Notes: generated by a model from the letters alone, not told the origin. Shown: positions 43,892-53,710, counted from the stretch's first letter. The stretch is DNA of 64,000 nt from Alphaproteobacteria bacterium (GCA_947473475.1 CANJBZ010000006.1:57692-121691), one strand, 5' to 3'. Program-made: numbers and translations.

Positions 43892-44386
43892 TTACACAAA
43901 CCCGATGAAGCGGCCGCAGATCACCACGCTGACCCAGAAGGCCATGGACATGGCGCCGGCGAAACGGGCGCTGAAGGGCGGGATGGAATCGCTGTTCCAC
44001 AGGCTCACGTTACGGAACGTCACGAGTTGGAAGAACACCATGTTCAGGCCGGCCAGCGCCATCAGCACCATCTTCACATCAAAGAACGCCATGCCCAGAT
44101 AAGCGATCGGCTTGGACGACCAGAGCAGCACGCCGAAGATGGTCGCCACGATGAAGGCGGTCCAGGTGTAGGGAAGCATCTGATCGGAAAGTTCCGTCAC
44201 CGAGCGATGGCGCTCAACAAGGCCCATCAGGCGCAGATCCAGCCGGGTGATCGAGCCCACCACGAAGACAATGGACAGAACGTGGATGCATTCCATAGTG
44301 GGGAACAGCCAGAGAGATTCACGGACGTTTTCCGCGAAAGTCGTGTTGTCGATCCACGCAAGCAGACCGTTGATTGCGTCAAACAT
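43892..44386 (-). CDS. DUF6644-like four-helix membrane protein (second)
   Basis: 164 aa with about four hydrophobic segments. TM2 contains PTMECIHVLSIVFVVGS and TM3 YTWTAFIVATIFGVLLWSS; ALAGLNMVFFQLVTF and MAFWVSVVICGRFIG follow. The histidine in the IHVL segment is shared with the neighbouring paralogue (IHIL) and could ligate haem b, which is inferred from its position. It ends before a strong terminator. I assign it to DUF6644 from memory of the pattern. Confidence 0.7.
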   Translation of the reverse strand: MFDAINGLLAWIDNTTFAENVRESLWLFPTMECIHVLSIVFVVGSITRLDLRLMGLVERHRSVTELSDQMLPYTWTAFIVATIFGVLLWSSKPIAYLGMAFFDVKMVLMALAGLNMVFFQLVTFRNVSLWNSDSIPPFSARFAGAMSMAFWVSVVICGRFIGFV

Positions 44387-44441
44387 TGGATTTCACCTTC
44401 CGTATAAGTTCGTAGGATTGCGAGTGTTTGGACGGACGATT

Positions 44442-44945
44442 CTACGTGGCGTAGGCGACCAGACGGCCCGCCACGGCAATCCCGAACCAGAGGGTAAGCG
44501 AGGCGACCGCGAGCAAACTCACCGTGCTCTGCCGTTGTGCCGTACGCTCCCAGTAGTTTTCATCGCCCTTCGTGGTGTTTTGAACCACCGCCGCAATCGC
44601 AACCGAGATCAGCACGAGCGTCATCTTGGTGAGGAAGGTTGTGCTGCCGAGTTCGCGTGTGGGTTCCGCGATGGTCTGAACGATGCCGGTGGCCAGCAGC
44701 ACCGTAAGGGCGCCCCAGGTCCATGGCATCACGTTTGAAGCGACTTTGCCCAATGTTTCGCGCGTGCCGGCAATGCGAAGGGCCCGCAGGTTCAACAGCC
44801 CAGCACAGATCATCAGAACCGACACCGCCAGGATGTGGATAGTCTGCGACATCGGCACGATGAGCCACGTGGACATCTTCGTCGTGTCGGAGAAAAAAGT
44901 GTGGAGCGGCGTTTGTACGAGCCAATCACCTAAAGCTGTAAACAT
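44442..44945 (-). CDS. DUF6644-like four-helix membrane protein (first)
   Basis: 167 aa. MSTWLIVPMSQTIHILAVSVLMICAGLLN, VMPWTWGALTVLLATGIVQ, TFLTKMTLVLISVAIAAVVQN and LLAVASLTLWFGIAVAGRL are four hydrophobic segments. It is a paralogue of the next gene (same length, same order, same P-M-x3-I-H-[IV]-L motif). The two genes are 55 nt apart on the same strand. An FNR/FixK-type box lies 62-75 nt upstream of the start, suggesting oxygen-dependent control. Function is unknown. Confidence 0.7.
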   Translation of the reverse strand: MFTALGDWLVQTPLHTFFSDTTKMSTWLIVPMSQTIHILAVSVLMICAGLLNLRALRIAGTRETLGKVASNVMPWTWGALTVLLATGIVQTIAEPTRELGSTTFLTKMTLVLISVAIAAVVQNTTKGDENYWERTAQRQSTVSLLAVASLTLWFGIAVAGRLVAYAT

Positions 44946-45006
44946 TTTAACCCCCGGGGTCTGGTTTCCGTAGGTTGAAAGTTAGTGCGCGGCCGGACCG
45001 TTTGGT

Positions 45007-45020
45007 TTGATACAGGTCAA
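45007..45020. promoter_or_regulatory. FNR/FixK-like box upstream of the DUF6644 pair
   Basis: TTGATACAGGTCAA fits TTGAT-N4-GTCAA, the alphaproteobacterial FNR/FixK consensus. It is 62 nt upstream of the 44945 start codon, the right side and distance for activation of a minus-strand promoter. It is the only close match I noticed in the window. Confidence 0.55.
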
Positions 45021-45168
45021 GCCGCCGCAAACTCCCCGGCGCGCAAAACGCTTCGCGTATGCAGCAACGCCAGGAGTCGCGCGGTGTTTACCGGCGCGTG
45101 TTTTCGAAGTTTGGGACGCGTGCGGCGTTGCGGCGCAGGGCGTTTACCGCTTCGCCCGCGCGTGACGG

Positions 45169-47568
45169 TTACTCGTGGCCTTCAGGCAGCAGTATCTCGC
45201 GTTTGCCCTGGTGGTTCGGCTTGCTGATCATGCCGTCTTCTTCCATCCGCTCGATCAGACGCGCGGCGCGGTTGTAACCGATCTGTAGGCGACGCTGGAT
45301 GTAGGAGGTGGAGACTTTGCGCTCGCGCGCCACGATGGCGACCGCTTTGTCGAAAAGATCGTCGCCGCCTTCTCCGCCAGCCGCCAAACCGTAGGGATCG
45401 TCCGCGTCGCCATCGGGCTCTTCGGTGACCGCTTCGAGATATTCGGGGTGACCTTGCGTCTTCAAAAAACGGACGACGTCCTCCACCTCGGTATCGGTGA
45501 CAAAGGGGCCGTGGACGCGGCGGATGCGTCCGCCGGCCATCATATAGAGCATGTCGCCCTGGCCCAGGAGCTGCTCGGCCCCCTGTTCGCCGAGAATGGT
45601 GCGCGAGTCGATTTTCGAGGTGACCTGGAAGCTGATGCGGGTCGGGAAGTTCGCCTTGATCGTGCCGGTGATGACGTCGACGGATGGACGCTGCGTTGCC
45701 GCAATCAGGTGAATACCGGCAGCGCGCGCCATTTGCGCGAGACGCTGCACCGCGCCTTCGATTTCCTTGCCTGAGATCATCATCAGGTCGGCCATTTCGT
45801 CGACCACGACGACGATGAACGGCATGGGTTCGAGTTCGAGCACTTCATCTTCGTAGATCGGCTGGCCGGTCTCGCGATTGAAGCCGGTCTGAACGGTACG
45901 CTTGAGGACCTCGCCCTTTTCCTTCGCGTTGCGGACGCGCTCGTTGAAGGCTTCGACGCCGCGCACGCCCACCTTGGCCATTTTGCTGTAGCGGTTTTCC
46001 ATCTCCTTCACCGCCCATTTCAGGGCGACGACGGCCTTCTTGGGATCGATGACGACGGGCGACAGCAGATGCGGAATTCCATCGTACACGGATAATTCCA
46101 GCATCTTCGGGTCGATCATGATGATGCGGCAATGCTCCGGCGGCATGCGGTACAGCAGCGACAGGATCATCGTGTTCAGCGCGACGGATTTGCCTGAGCC
46201 GGTTGTGCCCGCGATCAGGAGATGGGGCATTTTGGCCAGATCGGCCATGACGGCCTCGCCGCCGATGGTCTTGCCCAGAGCCAGCGTCAAAGGCGCGCGC
46301 GACTTTTCATATTCGGGCGCGGCGAACAGCTCCCGCAAATAAACGGTTTCGCGCTTCAGGTTCGGCAGCTCGATGCCGATGACGTTGCGGCCCGGAATGA
46401 CGGCCACGCGCGCGGCAACGGCGCTCATGGAGCGGGCGATATCGTCGGACAGCGAAATAACGCGCGAGGACTTTACGCCCGCGGCAGGCTCCAATTCGTA
46501 CAGCGTGACGACGGGGCCGGGCCGCACTGCGGTGATACGCCCGCGCACGCCGAAATCGCCGAGCACCGCTTCGAGCAGACGCGCATTTTCTTCCAGCGCA
46601 TCGTCCGAATAGGCGGGCGCCGCGGAGTCCGTGGGCGGTTCGGTCAGAAGCCCCAGAGGCGGGAGTTGGTATTCGCCTTCCGCAAGATTGAGCGCAGGCT
46701 GGAGGCCGGACTTGCCTTTGGACTTGCCGCGGCGTGTCTCCTCGCGTTGTACGCGCTTGCCGGATGGCTCAATGGGTTCCCCGGAAATCAGGACGTCGAT
46801 CTCCGCGTCATCGAAGTCGTCTTCGAACGCGGGCTCGTCATCATCGTCGCGGTCGAGCGCGTCTTCGCGTTCCGCGCGATCACGCCGGCGGAAGGCCAGC
46901 CGTCCGAGCGACAGGGTCCCACTCCAGGCGGACACGCCCGTTGAGGCGATGGCATGCCAGAGGCTGGCCGTCTTGATGCCTGTCGCCAGGAACACCAGCA
47001 CCGCGCCCAGCATCGCGAACAGAATTGGAATGATCGTAAGAAGCCATGGCGCGGTGAATTCTGCCGCAACCTTGCCGGTAAAAAACATGGCCATGCGGCC
47101 GGGAATGCCGCCGCTGCCGGCTGGCAGCGCGGTCAACTCGGGTAGCGCGCCGAAGGATGCGGCGAGCAGGAATGCGCCCAAGAAAAGCGCCAGGATGCGC
47201 AGCGCCAGTTGGCTGACCCGACCGCCTCTCGCGATCTGCCAGCCCCACGCCGCAAGGGTGAGGCCAAACGCCAGGGCGGCGCCGCCGAAGAGCTGGAACA
47301 GGGAATCGGCCGTATAGGCGCCCGCGCCCCCAAGCCAGTTCGTGGGCTCGCGCCCCGTCGCGACATTGAGACTGGGATCGGCGGAGTCGTAGCTGAGCAA
47401 ACTGACGAAGAGGGTGAATGCGAGGACCAGAAGGGCAATGCCGAGCGTCCGCCAGAGCGTCTCGGCCAGCAAATCGACGAACCAGCCGCGAAAGGCGTTC
47501 AGCGCATCCGCGATCTGTCCCTTGCGGGAGCGCGGTTGATAGACCCCGGCACTGCGATTGGCGGCCAT
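45169..47568 (-). CDS. ftsK: DNA translocase FtsK
   Basis: 799 aa from the ATG at 47568. Four N-terminal TM helices (LWRTLGIALLVLAFTLFVSLLSY, SLFQLFGGAALAFGLTLAAWGW, ILALFLGAFLLAASFGAL, WLLTIIPILFAMLGAVLVFLA), a variable linker, then a RecA-type motor: AGTTGSGKSVALNTMILSLLYR, IIMIDPKMLELSVYDGIPHLL, VVVVDEMADLMM. The C-terminal gamma domain ends VSTSYIQRRLQIGYNRAARLIERMEEDGMIS and binds KOPS. The track extends 60 codons upstream in a frame over the aminotransferase. It acts in chromosome dimer resolution at the septum. Confidence 0.95.
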   Translation of the reverse strand: MAANRSAGVYQPRSRKGQIADALNAFRGWFVDLLAETLWRTLGIALLVLAFTLFVSLLSYDSADPSLNVATGREPTNWLGGAGAYTADSLFQLFGGAALAFGLTLAAWGWQIARGGRVSQLALRILALFLGAFLLAASFGALPELTALPAGSGGIPGRMAMFFTGKVAAEFTAPWLLTIIPILFAMLGAVLVFLATGIKTASLWHAIASTGVSAWSGTLSLGRLAFRRRDRAEREDALDRDDDDEPAFEDDFDDAEIDVLISGEPIEPSGKRVQREETRRGKSKGKSGLQPALNLAEGEYQLPPLGLLTEPPTDSAAPAYSDDALEENARLLEAVLGDFGVRGRITAVRPGPVVTLYELEPAAGVKSSRVISLSDDIARSMSAVAARVAVIPGRNVIGIELPNLKRETVYLRELFAAPEYEKSRAPLTLALGKTIGGEAVMADLAKMPHLLIAGTTGSGKSVALNTMILSLLYRMPPEHCRIIMIDPKMLELSVYDGIPHLLSPVVIDPKKAVVALKWAVKEMENRYSKMAKVGVRGVEAFNERVRNAKEKGEVLKRTVQTGFNRETGQPIYEDEVLELEPMPFIVVVVDEMADLMMISGKEIEGAVQRLAQMARAAGIHLIAATQRPSVDVITGTIKANFPTRISFQVTSKIDSRTILGEQGAEQLLGQGDMLYMMAGGRIRRVHGPFVTDTEVEDVVRFLKTQGHPEYLEAVTEEPDGDADDPYGLAAGGEGGDDLFDKAVAIVARERKVSTSYIQRRLQIGYNRAARLIERMEEDGMISKPNHQGKREILLPEGHE

Positions 47569-47570
47569 TC

Positions 47571-48779
47571 TCAGTTCGCCTCCTGCAAGAAGTCCGCAAT
47601 GCGACCGAGTGCGGCTTCGATGGTGAGAGAATCGTGAACCAGCGCAACGCGAACGTAGCGGTGTCCGGGATTGCTCGTGGGATCGCCTGGAATTTGCTCG
47701 ACGCCCATATAGGCGCCGGGCATGACGCGAACCCCATATTTGCGCCACAGCGACTTGGCGAACGCCGCGCCGTCACCCACGTCGAGCCAGAGATAGAAAC
47801 TTCCCGGCGGAACGCGGAAGCCTGTGTGATTGCCGAGCAGCCGGCGCGCGATGGCAAAGCGCTCTTGATACAAAGCCCGGTTCTTTTCGACATGGGCTTC
47901 ATCGTTCCAGGCGGCGGCCGATGCCTCCAGCACGGGAATGGGCACCTGCGGCGCGGAGGTGTTGCGGAACCGCGTCATGGGCGCGATCAGACTGTCCGGG
48001 CCGAACACAAATCCCGACCGTAAGCCCGGTGCGCTCGACCGTTTGGACAGGGAATGGAACGCCAGCAGCCGTTCGAAGCCGCCGGTCATGGCATAGCGCA
48101 CTTCCAGCGCGCCGACGGGCGGGGCTCCGTCATAAATCTCGCAATAGCATTCGTCCGCCAGCACCACGAAATCGTAGCGGTCGGCCAGATCGAACAGACG
48201 CCGCCAGTCCGAAGCGGTGGCGCAGGCCCCTTCCGGATTGGAAGGCGAGCAGAAGAAGGCCGCGACGGTCCGTTCCAGAACGTCTTTGGGGACGCTCGCG
48301 AAATCGGGCAGGAAGCCGGTCTCCTCGCGAGACGGGACATAATACGCCTCCGCGCCTGCTGCCAGCACAGCAGCGGGATAGGTCACGTAAAACGGGTTGG
48401 GGATCAGGACGACGGGACGGCCGCCGTTTTTTGTCTCGGGCGTCAACGGGGGAATGGCGAAGAACAGCCCCTCGCGCGAGCCATTGAGTGGAATGATCTG
48501 CTTGTCCGCATCAATGGAACTGGCCGGAAGGTTGAACCTTCGGCACAGCCATCTGGCCGCGGCGGTACGAAAGGAAGGCGTGCCGGCAATCGGCGGATAG
48601 CGGCCGAAGTCGCGGGCGTGCTTGGCGATGGTTTCCGCGATCAGCGCGGGCGGTTCGTCCTGCGGCTCGCCCACGGTGAGCACAATCGGTCCGCTCTTGC
48701 CCGGCGGGAAGCTCTCAGGGAGAACCCCGTCAAGCAACTGAGCCAGGCGCTGGAACGAAGACGAAGGAGCATGCGCCAT
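47571..48779 (-). CDS. class I/II aminotransferase (possible DapC-like)
   Basis: 402 aa. PLP fold type I: LTVGEPQDEPPALI, FGRYPPIAGTPSFRTAAARWL, LNGSREGLFFAI, FFCSPSNPEGAC, LADECYCEIY, PLP lysine in AFHSLSKRSSAPGLRSGFV. The start MAHAPSSSFQRL (ATG 48779) is better than the track's TTG. Members in this position are often N-succinyldiaminopimelate aminotransferases, which would fit lysine/peptidoglycan needs, but the substrate cannot be read off the sequence. It precedes ftsK with 2 nt between. Confidence 0.8.
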   Translation of the reverse strand: MAHAPSSSFQRLAQLLDGVLPESFPPGKSGPIVLTVGEPQDEPPALIAETIAKHARDFGRYPPIAGTPSFRTAAARWLCRRFNLPASSIDADKQIIPLNGSREGLFFAIPPLTPETKNGGRPVVLIPNPFYVTYPAAVLAAGAEAYYVPSREETGFLPDFASVPKDVLERTVAAFFCSPSNPEGACATASDWRRLFDLADRYDFVVLADECYCEIYDGAPPVGALEVRYAMTGGFERLLAFHSLSKRSSAPGLRSGFVFGPDSLIAPMTRFRNTSAPQVPIPVLEASAAAWNDEAHVEKNRALYQERFAIARRLLGNHTGFRVPPGSFYLWLDVGDGAAFAKSLWRKYGVRVMPGAYMGVEQIPGDPTSNPGHRYVRVALVHDSLTIEAALGRIADFLQEAN

Positions 48780-48923
48780 GCGACCGGAAAGCAACGGGAA
48801 TACCTCGACGAATCAGGACTTAAGGACCGTGCCAAAATAGCTGGGGATTAGCCGGGTGTCATCCGGTGCTGAGATGGGCCTCCATCGGCTGACCCGCGTT
48901 GGAAGACGCGCAAGCCTTTCCCC

Positions 48924-48952
48924 AAAAGAAAAGGGCGCCCGGAGGCGCCCTT
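48924..48952 (-). terminator. rho-independent terminator after amtB
   Basis: GGGCGCC-CGGA-GGCGCCC stem with, on the minus strand, a downstream U-rich stretch (CUUUUCUUUU). It lies about 25 nt after the amtB stop. Confidence 0.75.
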
Positions 48953-48974
48953 AAGTTGGGGAGATTGCAGAAAA

Positions 48975-50438
48975 TCAGGCGTGAACGGTTTCACCGTGAA
49001 GATTGATGTCGAGGCCCTCGACTTCGACATCGCGCTTCACGCGCAGGCCGATCGTGGCATCGATGATCTTCAGGATGATGAGGGTGGCAATGGCGCAGTA
49101 CACGAAGACCGCGACAATGCTGTAGATCTGGATGAGGATCTGGCCGTAATTGCCGTCGAAGATCGCGCCCTTGCCCAGCGAGTTGATGGCGCTGGAAGCG
49201 AACACGCCCGTCAGAACGGCGCCAAGCGCACCGCCCACGCCATGCACGCCGAAGGCGTCCAGGGCGTCGTCATAGCCGAAGATGCGCTTCAGATGGACGG
49301 CGGAGAAGTAACACACCACGCCGGCCATCAGGCCGATGATGAGCGCGCTTGAAGGGGTTACGAAGCCGCTGGCCGGCGTAATCGCAACCAGACCCGCCAC
49401 TGCGCCGGAGATCATGCCGAGGACAGAAGGCTTCTTGGCAATCATCCACTCCACGAACATCCATGCGAGCGAAGCGCCTGCGGTAGCGATCTGCGTGGCC
49501 GCTGCTGCCATGCCGGCGTTAACGTTGGAGGTCACGGCGGAACCGGCGTTGAAGCCGAACCAGCCGACCCACAGGAGCGAAGCGCCGATGACGCTGAGCA
49601 CCAGATTATGCGGCGCCATGTTTTCGGTGCCGTACCCAACGCGCTTGCCCAGAACGATACAGGTGATAAGGCCCGCGGTACCGGCATTCAGGTGAACCAC
49701 GGTGCCGCCGGCGTAGTCGAGAGCGCCCAAGCTGCCGAGCCAGCCGCCGCCCCAGACCCAATGCGCGATCGGGCAGTAGACCAGGATCAGCCACAGCGAC
49801 ATGAACCACATGAAGGCCGAGAATTTCATACGATCCGCCAGCGCGCCTGCGATGAGCGCGGGCGTGATGATGGCGAAGGTCATCTGGAAGAACATGTAGA
49901 CCGATTCAGGAATGGTCGCGGCCAGCGGATTGACCGAGTTCAAACCCATGGGTCCAAGCAGCAGATAATTGAAGCTGCCTATGAACTGCTGCATGCCCGC
50001 ATTGGGGTTGGGCGTGAAGGCAATCGAATAGCCGATGACCATCCACAGGACTGTGATGACGCAGGTGGCGCCGAAGCTCTGCGCCAGCGTCGCCAGCACG
50101 TTCTTTTTGCGCACCATGCCGCCGTAAAACAGCGCCAGGCCGGGAATGGTCATCATCAATACGAGCAAGCTGGAGGTCAGCATCCAGGCGGTATCGCCGG
50201 TGTCGATCTTCGGCGGCGCCGGCGCCTCTGCGGCAGGAGCGGCGTCTGCAGGGGCCGCTGCCGCTGCTTCGGCTGCCGGAGGGGCTGCGTCGGCTGGGGC
50301 TGGGGCTGCTTCGGTGGCAGCGGGAGCGGCCGGCGGGGCCGCGGCGTCCTGGGCATGCACGGTCGCGCCGCCCAAAATCATAAAGGCCGCGGCGCCTGCC
50401 ACCACGGTCCGGCTGAACCATTTCATCATCGTGTTCAT
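48975..50438 (-). CDS. amtB: ammonium transporter
   Basis: 487 aa. N-terminal signal (VVAGAAAFMILGGATVHAQ), then an Ala/Pro-rich linker of about 45 residues (AAPPAAPAATEAAPAPADAA), then 11 TM helices with the Amt hallmarks: DTAWMLTSSLLVLMMTIPGLALFYGGMVRKKN, FGATCVITVLWMVIGYS, AHWVWGGGWLGSLGALDYAGGTVVHLNAG (conserved His of the pore), FGVHGVGGALGAVLTGVF (second His). The periplasmic linker is longer than in most AmtB proteins. It follows glnK by 26 nt, so an amtB-glnK operon with GlnK blocking the channel is expected. Confidence 0.95.
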   Translation of the reverse strand: MNTMMKWFSRTVVAGAAAFMILGGATVHAQDAAAPPAAPAATEAAPAPADAAPPAAEAAAAAPADAAPAAEAPAPPKIDTGDTAWMLTSSLLVLMMTIPGLALFYGGMVRKKNVLATLAQSFGATCVITVLWMVIGYSIAFTPNPNAGMQQFIGSFNYLLLGPMGLNSVNPLAATIPESVYMFFQMTFAIITPALIAGALADRMKFSAFMWFMSLWLILVYCPIAHWVWGGGWLGSLGALDYAGGTVVHLNAGTAGLITCIVLGKRVGYGTENMAPHNLVLSVIGASLLWVGWFGFNAGSAVTSNVNAGMAAAATQIATAGASLAWMFVEWMIAKKPSVLGMISGAVAGLVAITPASGFVTPSSALIIGLMAGVVCYFSAVHLKRIFGYDDALDAFGVHGVGGALGAVLTGVFASSAINSLGKGAIFDGNYGQILIQIYSIVAVFVYCAIATLIILKIIDATIGLRVKRDVEVEGLDINLHGETVHA

Positions 50439-50464
50439 CGTCTTTTTCCTTAAATGTCTATTGC

Positions 50465-50854
<390 letters not shown>

Positions 50855-50864
50855 TCAAAAGGGA

Positions 50865-50880
50865 ATCAAGAACCGTGCCG
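50865..50880 (-). promoter_or_regulatory. sigma-54-type promoter for glnK-amtB
   Basis: On the minus strand CGGCACGGTTCTTGAT matches the -24/-12 consensus TGGCACG-N4-TTGC[AT], with C for T at the first base and A for C after TTG. It lies about 62 nt before the glnK start. No convincing NtrC site was found. The rest of the 321-bp gap (50804-51124) holds no gene. Confidence 0.6.
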
Positions 50881-51124
50881 GTTTTGCGCAAATGCGGTAA
50901 ATCATTGGAATCGTTCAGTCTCTTTCGTGTGACGGGCGAATCCCCGCCGTTCCCCTGGAGGTCGCAGCCCAATTTTTAGGCAAAATTTCTAAAATGCACA
51001 GTATTTAGGCGCATGCCTGAAAGTTGGCCACTTTGCCTCGGGAGTGGGCACGAATTGGCGGTTTCCCTCTGGCCCGGCACAGGTAAGATGCCGATGCATT
51101 TCCGGTGTCGAGCTGTCCCACGTA

Positions 51125-52303
51125 ATGAGTGAAATCGCTCCTGCGGCGCCTCGCGCTTCCGCCGCCACAGCTTTGCCCCGCCCCACATGGCAAGCCATCA
51201 AGCATGTCATCAGGACGGTTCATCTCTGGCTCGGCATTGCGCTGTGCGTGCCCATGATCCTGATTGGGCTCTCCGGCAGTGCGCTGCTGGTCCAGCGCGA
51301 GATTCTCTGGCTGTCCGCGCCGCCGGTTGGGGCGGCCGGCGCCGCCCACCCCTGGAGTGAGGTCGTGGCGGCGGCCGAGGCAACAATGCCTTCGGTGAAA
51401 GCCAACTGGCTGGAGCTCCCGCGTGACGCCTCGCGGCCGGCCGCGGTTCAGTTCATCGTGGCCAATCGCCCGCAACGGACGGTCGAGGTGCTGGTCGATC
51501 CGAAGAGTCTCAAAGTGCTTGGCTCCTTGGAAATCGTTCGGCGTGGGCCGGTGATGTTGGTCATGACCAACATCCATGAATTCCTGATGATGCCGACGGG
51601 CATTGGGCTGCGGTCAGTCGGTTGGACGGCGGTCGCCATGACCGTCATGGGGCTGGGCGGTCTTGTTTTGTGGTGGCCGGGCAAAGGGCGCTGGCGCTCG
51701 TCCATGACGGTGAAGCGTGGCGCCCGGGGTTTGCGCCTTCATCTGGACCTCCATCATGCCGTGGGCTTCTGGGGCTTGCTGTTGTTCCTGCTTTTGGCGG
51801 TGAGCGGCATCTATCTTGCCTTCCCGCAAACGGTCAGCGGCATATCGCGGTTCACCTTTACGCGCGGTGCGACCGACGTGCCCGCCTTGCCGCCGGGGTT
51901 CCCGGCAATTTGGCCGTCCGACGCGAACGCGGCCATCGCGGTGGCCCAGCAAGCGGTGCCGGACGCTCATCCGGTCGCTATGAAGCTGCCGCGGTCGGCG
52001 GACGATCTGATGATGGTGCAAATGGAGACCAACGGCCTGGCGCCCTCCATTCCGCCGATCACGGTGACGTTCGATGCGCGGGACCGCAAAGTGCTGATTG
52101 ACGATCCGCGGCATTATCCCTCCTCGGACCGTTTTTTGAATCTTCTCTATGCTCTGCATTTTGCCGTCGGTACGGGACCGTTCTGGACGTTCCTGGTGTT
52201 TCTGTCCGGTCTGTTGCCGTTGTTTCTGACCGTGACCGGTGTGACGATCTGGTGGAAGAAGCGTCAGGCGCGCCGGCGCATGACGGCTTTACGGGTGACA
52301 TAA
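51125..52303 (+). CDS. PepSY-associated transmembrane protein
   Basis: 392 aa from the ATG at 51125. Four hydrophobic segments: TVHLWLGIALCVPMILIGLSGSALL near the start, VGWTAVAMTVMGLGGLVLWWPG, AVGFWGLLLFLLLAVSGIYLAF, FWTFLVFLSGLLPLFLTVTGVTIWW at the C-terminus. Between TM1 and TM2 lies a PepSY-like periplasmic part (SEVVAAAEATMPSVKANWLELPRD). Proteins of this type (PiuB-like) are linked to iron or siderophore reduction at the membrane. The substrate is unknown here. It ends 5 nt before the UbiH-like gene. Confidence 0.85.
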   Translation: MSEIAPAAPRASAATALPRPTWQAIKHVIRTVHLWLGIALCVPMILIGLSGSALLVQREILWLSAPPVGAAGAAHPWSEVVAAAEATMPSVKANWLELPRDASRPAAVQFIVANRPQRTVEVLVDPKSLKVLGSLEIVRRGPVMLVMTNIHEFLMMPTGIGLRSVGWTAVAMTVMGLGGLVLWWPGKGRWRSSMTVKRGARGLRLHLDLHHAVGFWGLLLFLLLAVSGIYLAFPQTVSGISRFTFTRGATDVPALPPGFPAIWPSDANAAIAVAQQAVPDAHPVAMKLPRSADDLMMVQMETNGLAPSIPPITVTFDARDRKVLIDDPRHYPSSDRFLNLLYALHFAVGTGPFWTFLVFLSGLLPLFLTVTGVTIWWKKRQARRRMTALRVT

Positions 52304-52308
52304 GCGCC

Positions 52309-53535
52309 ATGAGCGAAATCAAAGCCGATATCGCAATTGCCGGCGGCGGCATGGTGGGGGCGACGCTGGCGCTGGCGCTGGCGCAGGGCGGGCTCGACGT
52401 GGCCGTGGCCGATCCCTTGACCCGCGCGCAGATGGAGGACGAGCGGTTCGACGGCCGCGTGGTGGCGCTGGCCTTCGCAACCGTCCGTATGCTGAAGACA
52501 CTCGGCGTCTGGGAGCGCCTGGCGCCAAACGCGCAGGCGATCGACGACATTATCGTCAATGAGACGGAACTGGGCCGCGGTCCCTTTCCCTTCTCCATTC
52601 ATTTCGATCACCGGGAGATTGGCGAGCCTCTCGGGCATATCGTCGAAAACCGGTATATCCGGCAGGCCCTTCTAGCCTGCATGGAAAGCGAGAAGCGGAT
52701 TCGTTTCCTGCCCGGCACGGCGGCCAGCGATCTCGCCGTCGGCGAAAGCCGTGCCGTGCTGACGCTTTCCGATGGGACGCGCATCGAAGCGCCATTGGTC
52801 ATCGCCGCGGAAGGGCGCGACTCGCCGCTGCGCGAAGCGCAAGGCATCCAGACAGCCGGATGGAGTTACGGTCAAAGCGGCATCGTCGTCACGGTTGCAC
52901 ACGAGCGCCCGCACAATGGCGTGGCGTGGGAGCAGTTTCTTGCCACCGGACCTTTTGCCATCCTTCCGATGACCGGAAATCGCGCCTCTCTGGTGTGGAC
53001 GGAAACCGACCGTGAAGCCCGCCGCATTATGGCTCTGCCGGACGTTCCGTTTACGGAAGAGTTGCGCAAGCGCTTCGGCCAGCATTTGGGCGACGTGCGC
53101 CCTGTCTCCCAGCGTTGGAGTTATCCTCTCAAGCTTCATCTGGCGCGGTCCTACGTCAAACCGCGTTTCGCGCTCGCCGGCGATGCGGCCCATACGATTC
53201 ACCCGCTCGCGGGCCAGGGCCTGAATCTGGGCCTCAAGGATGTCGCGGCATTGGCGGAGACTGTTCTGGATGCGGCCCGGCTTGGGCTCGATTACGGGCG
53301 AGTCGACGTCCTGCAACGCTATGAACGCTGGCGCCGCTTCGACAGCTTCACGCTGGCGGTGGTGACCGATGGGCTCAACCGGCTCTTTTCCAACGATTTT
53401 CTGCCTTTGCGTCTGGTGCGGGACGTAGGGATGGCGGTGGTGGATCAGATACCGCCGCTCAGGCGCCTCTTCATGCGCCATGCCGGTGGCGAACTTGGTA
53501 CTTTACCGCGCTTGTTGAAGGGCTTGCCTGCGTAG
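52309..53535 (+). CDS. UbiH/UbiF-type FAD monooxygenase
   Basis: 408 aa. FAD motif DIAIAGGGMVGATLALALAQGG at residues about 5-30, ERFDGRVVALAFATVRMLKTLGVWE (UbiH-type), a mid-region EQFLATGPFAILPMTGNRASLVWT, and the FAD-site GDAAHTIHPLAGQGLNLGLKDVAALAE. Hydroxylates the ubiquinone ring, at an uncertain carbon. The UbiH, UbiF and UbiI activities cannot be told apart here. It starts 5 nt after the PepSY gene, so the two are co-transcribed. Confidence 0.9.
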   Translation: MSEIKADIAIAGGGMVGATLALALAQGGLDVAVADPLTRAQMEDERFDGRVVALAFATVRMLKTLGVWERLAPNAQAIDDIIVNETELGRGPFPFSIHFDHREIGEPLGHIVENRYIRQALLACMESEKRIRFLPGTAASDLAVGESRAVLTLSDGTRIEAPLVIAAEGRDSPLREAQGIQTAGWSYGQSGIVVTVAHERPHNGVAWEQFLATGPFAILPMTGNRASLVWTETDREARRIMALPDVPFTEELRKRFGQHLGDVRPVSQRWSYPLKLHLARSYVKPRFALAGDAAHTIHPLAGQGLNLGLKDVAALAETVLDAARLGLDYGRVDVLQRYERWRRFDSFTLAVVTDGLNRLFSNDFLPLRLVRDVGMAVVDQIPPLRRLFMRHAGGELGTLPRLLKGLPA

Positions 53536-53710
53536 GCTCTTGGAAATCCGTGCCGCACCTCGCGCAAATGTGTTACTAATTGTTCAGGTGCTGCGGCTTG
53601 CGTGGGCTTATCGCGGCCGCTTTCCAGTTTTTCGTCTGTGTCTGATTGGGGCTTGTTTGGGAACGTCATCTTGCGGGGCCAACCGCACGATGAGCAAAGG
53701 AGGAAAACAC

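Noticed and set aside
46222-47317. Long plus-strand ORFs inside ftsK
   Set aside because: FtsK is unambiguous on the minus strand; the plus frames are low-complexity shadows.
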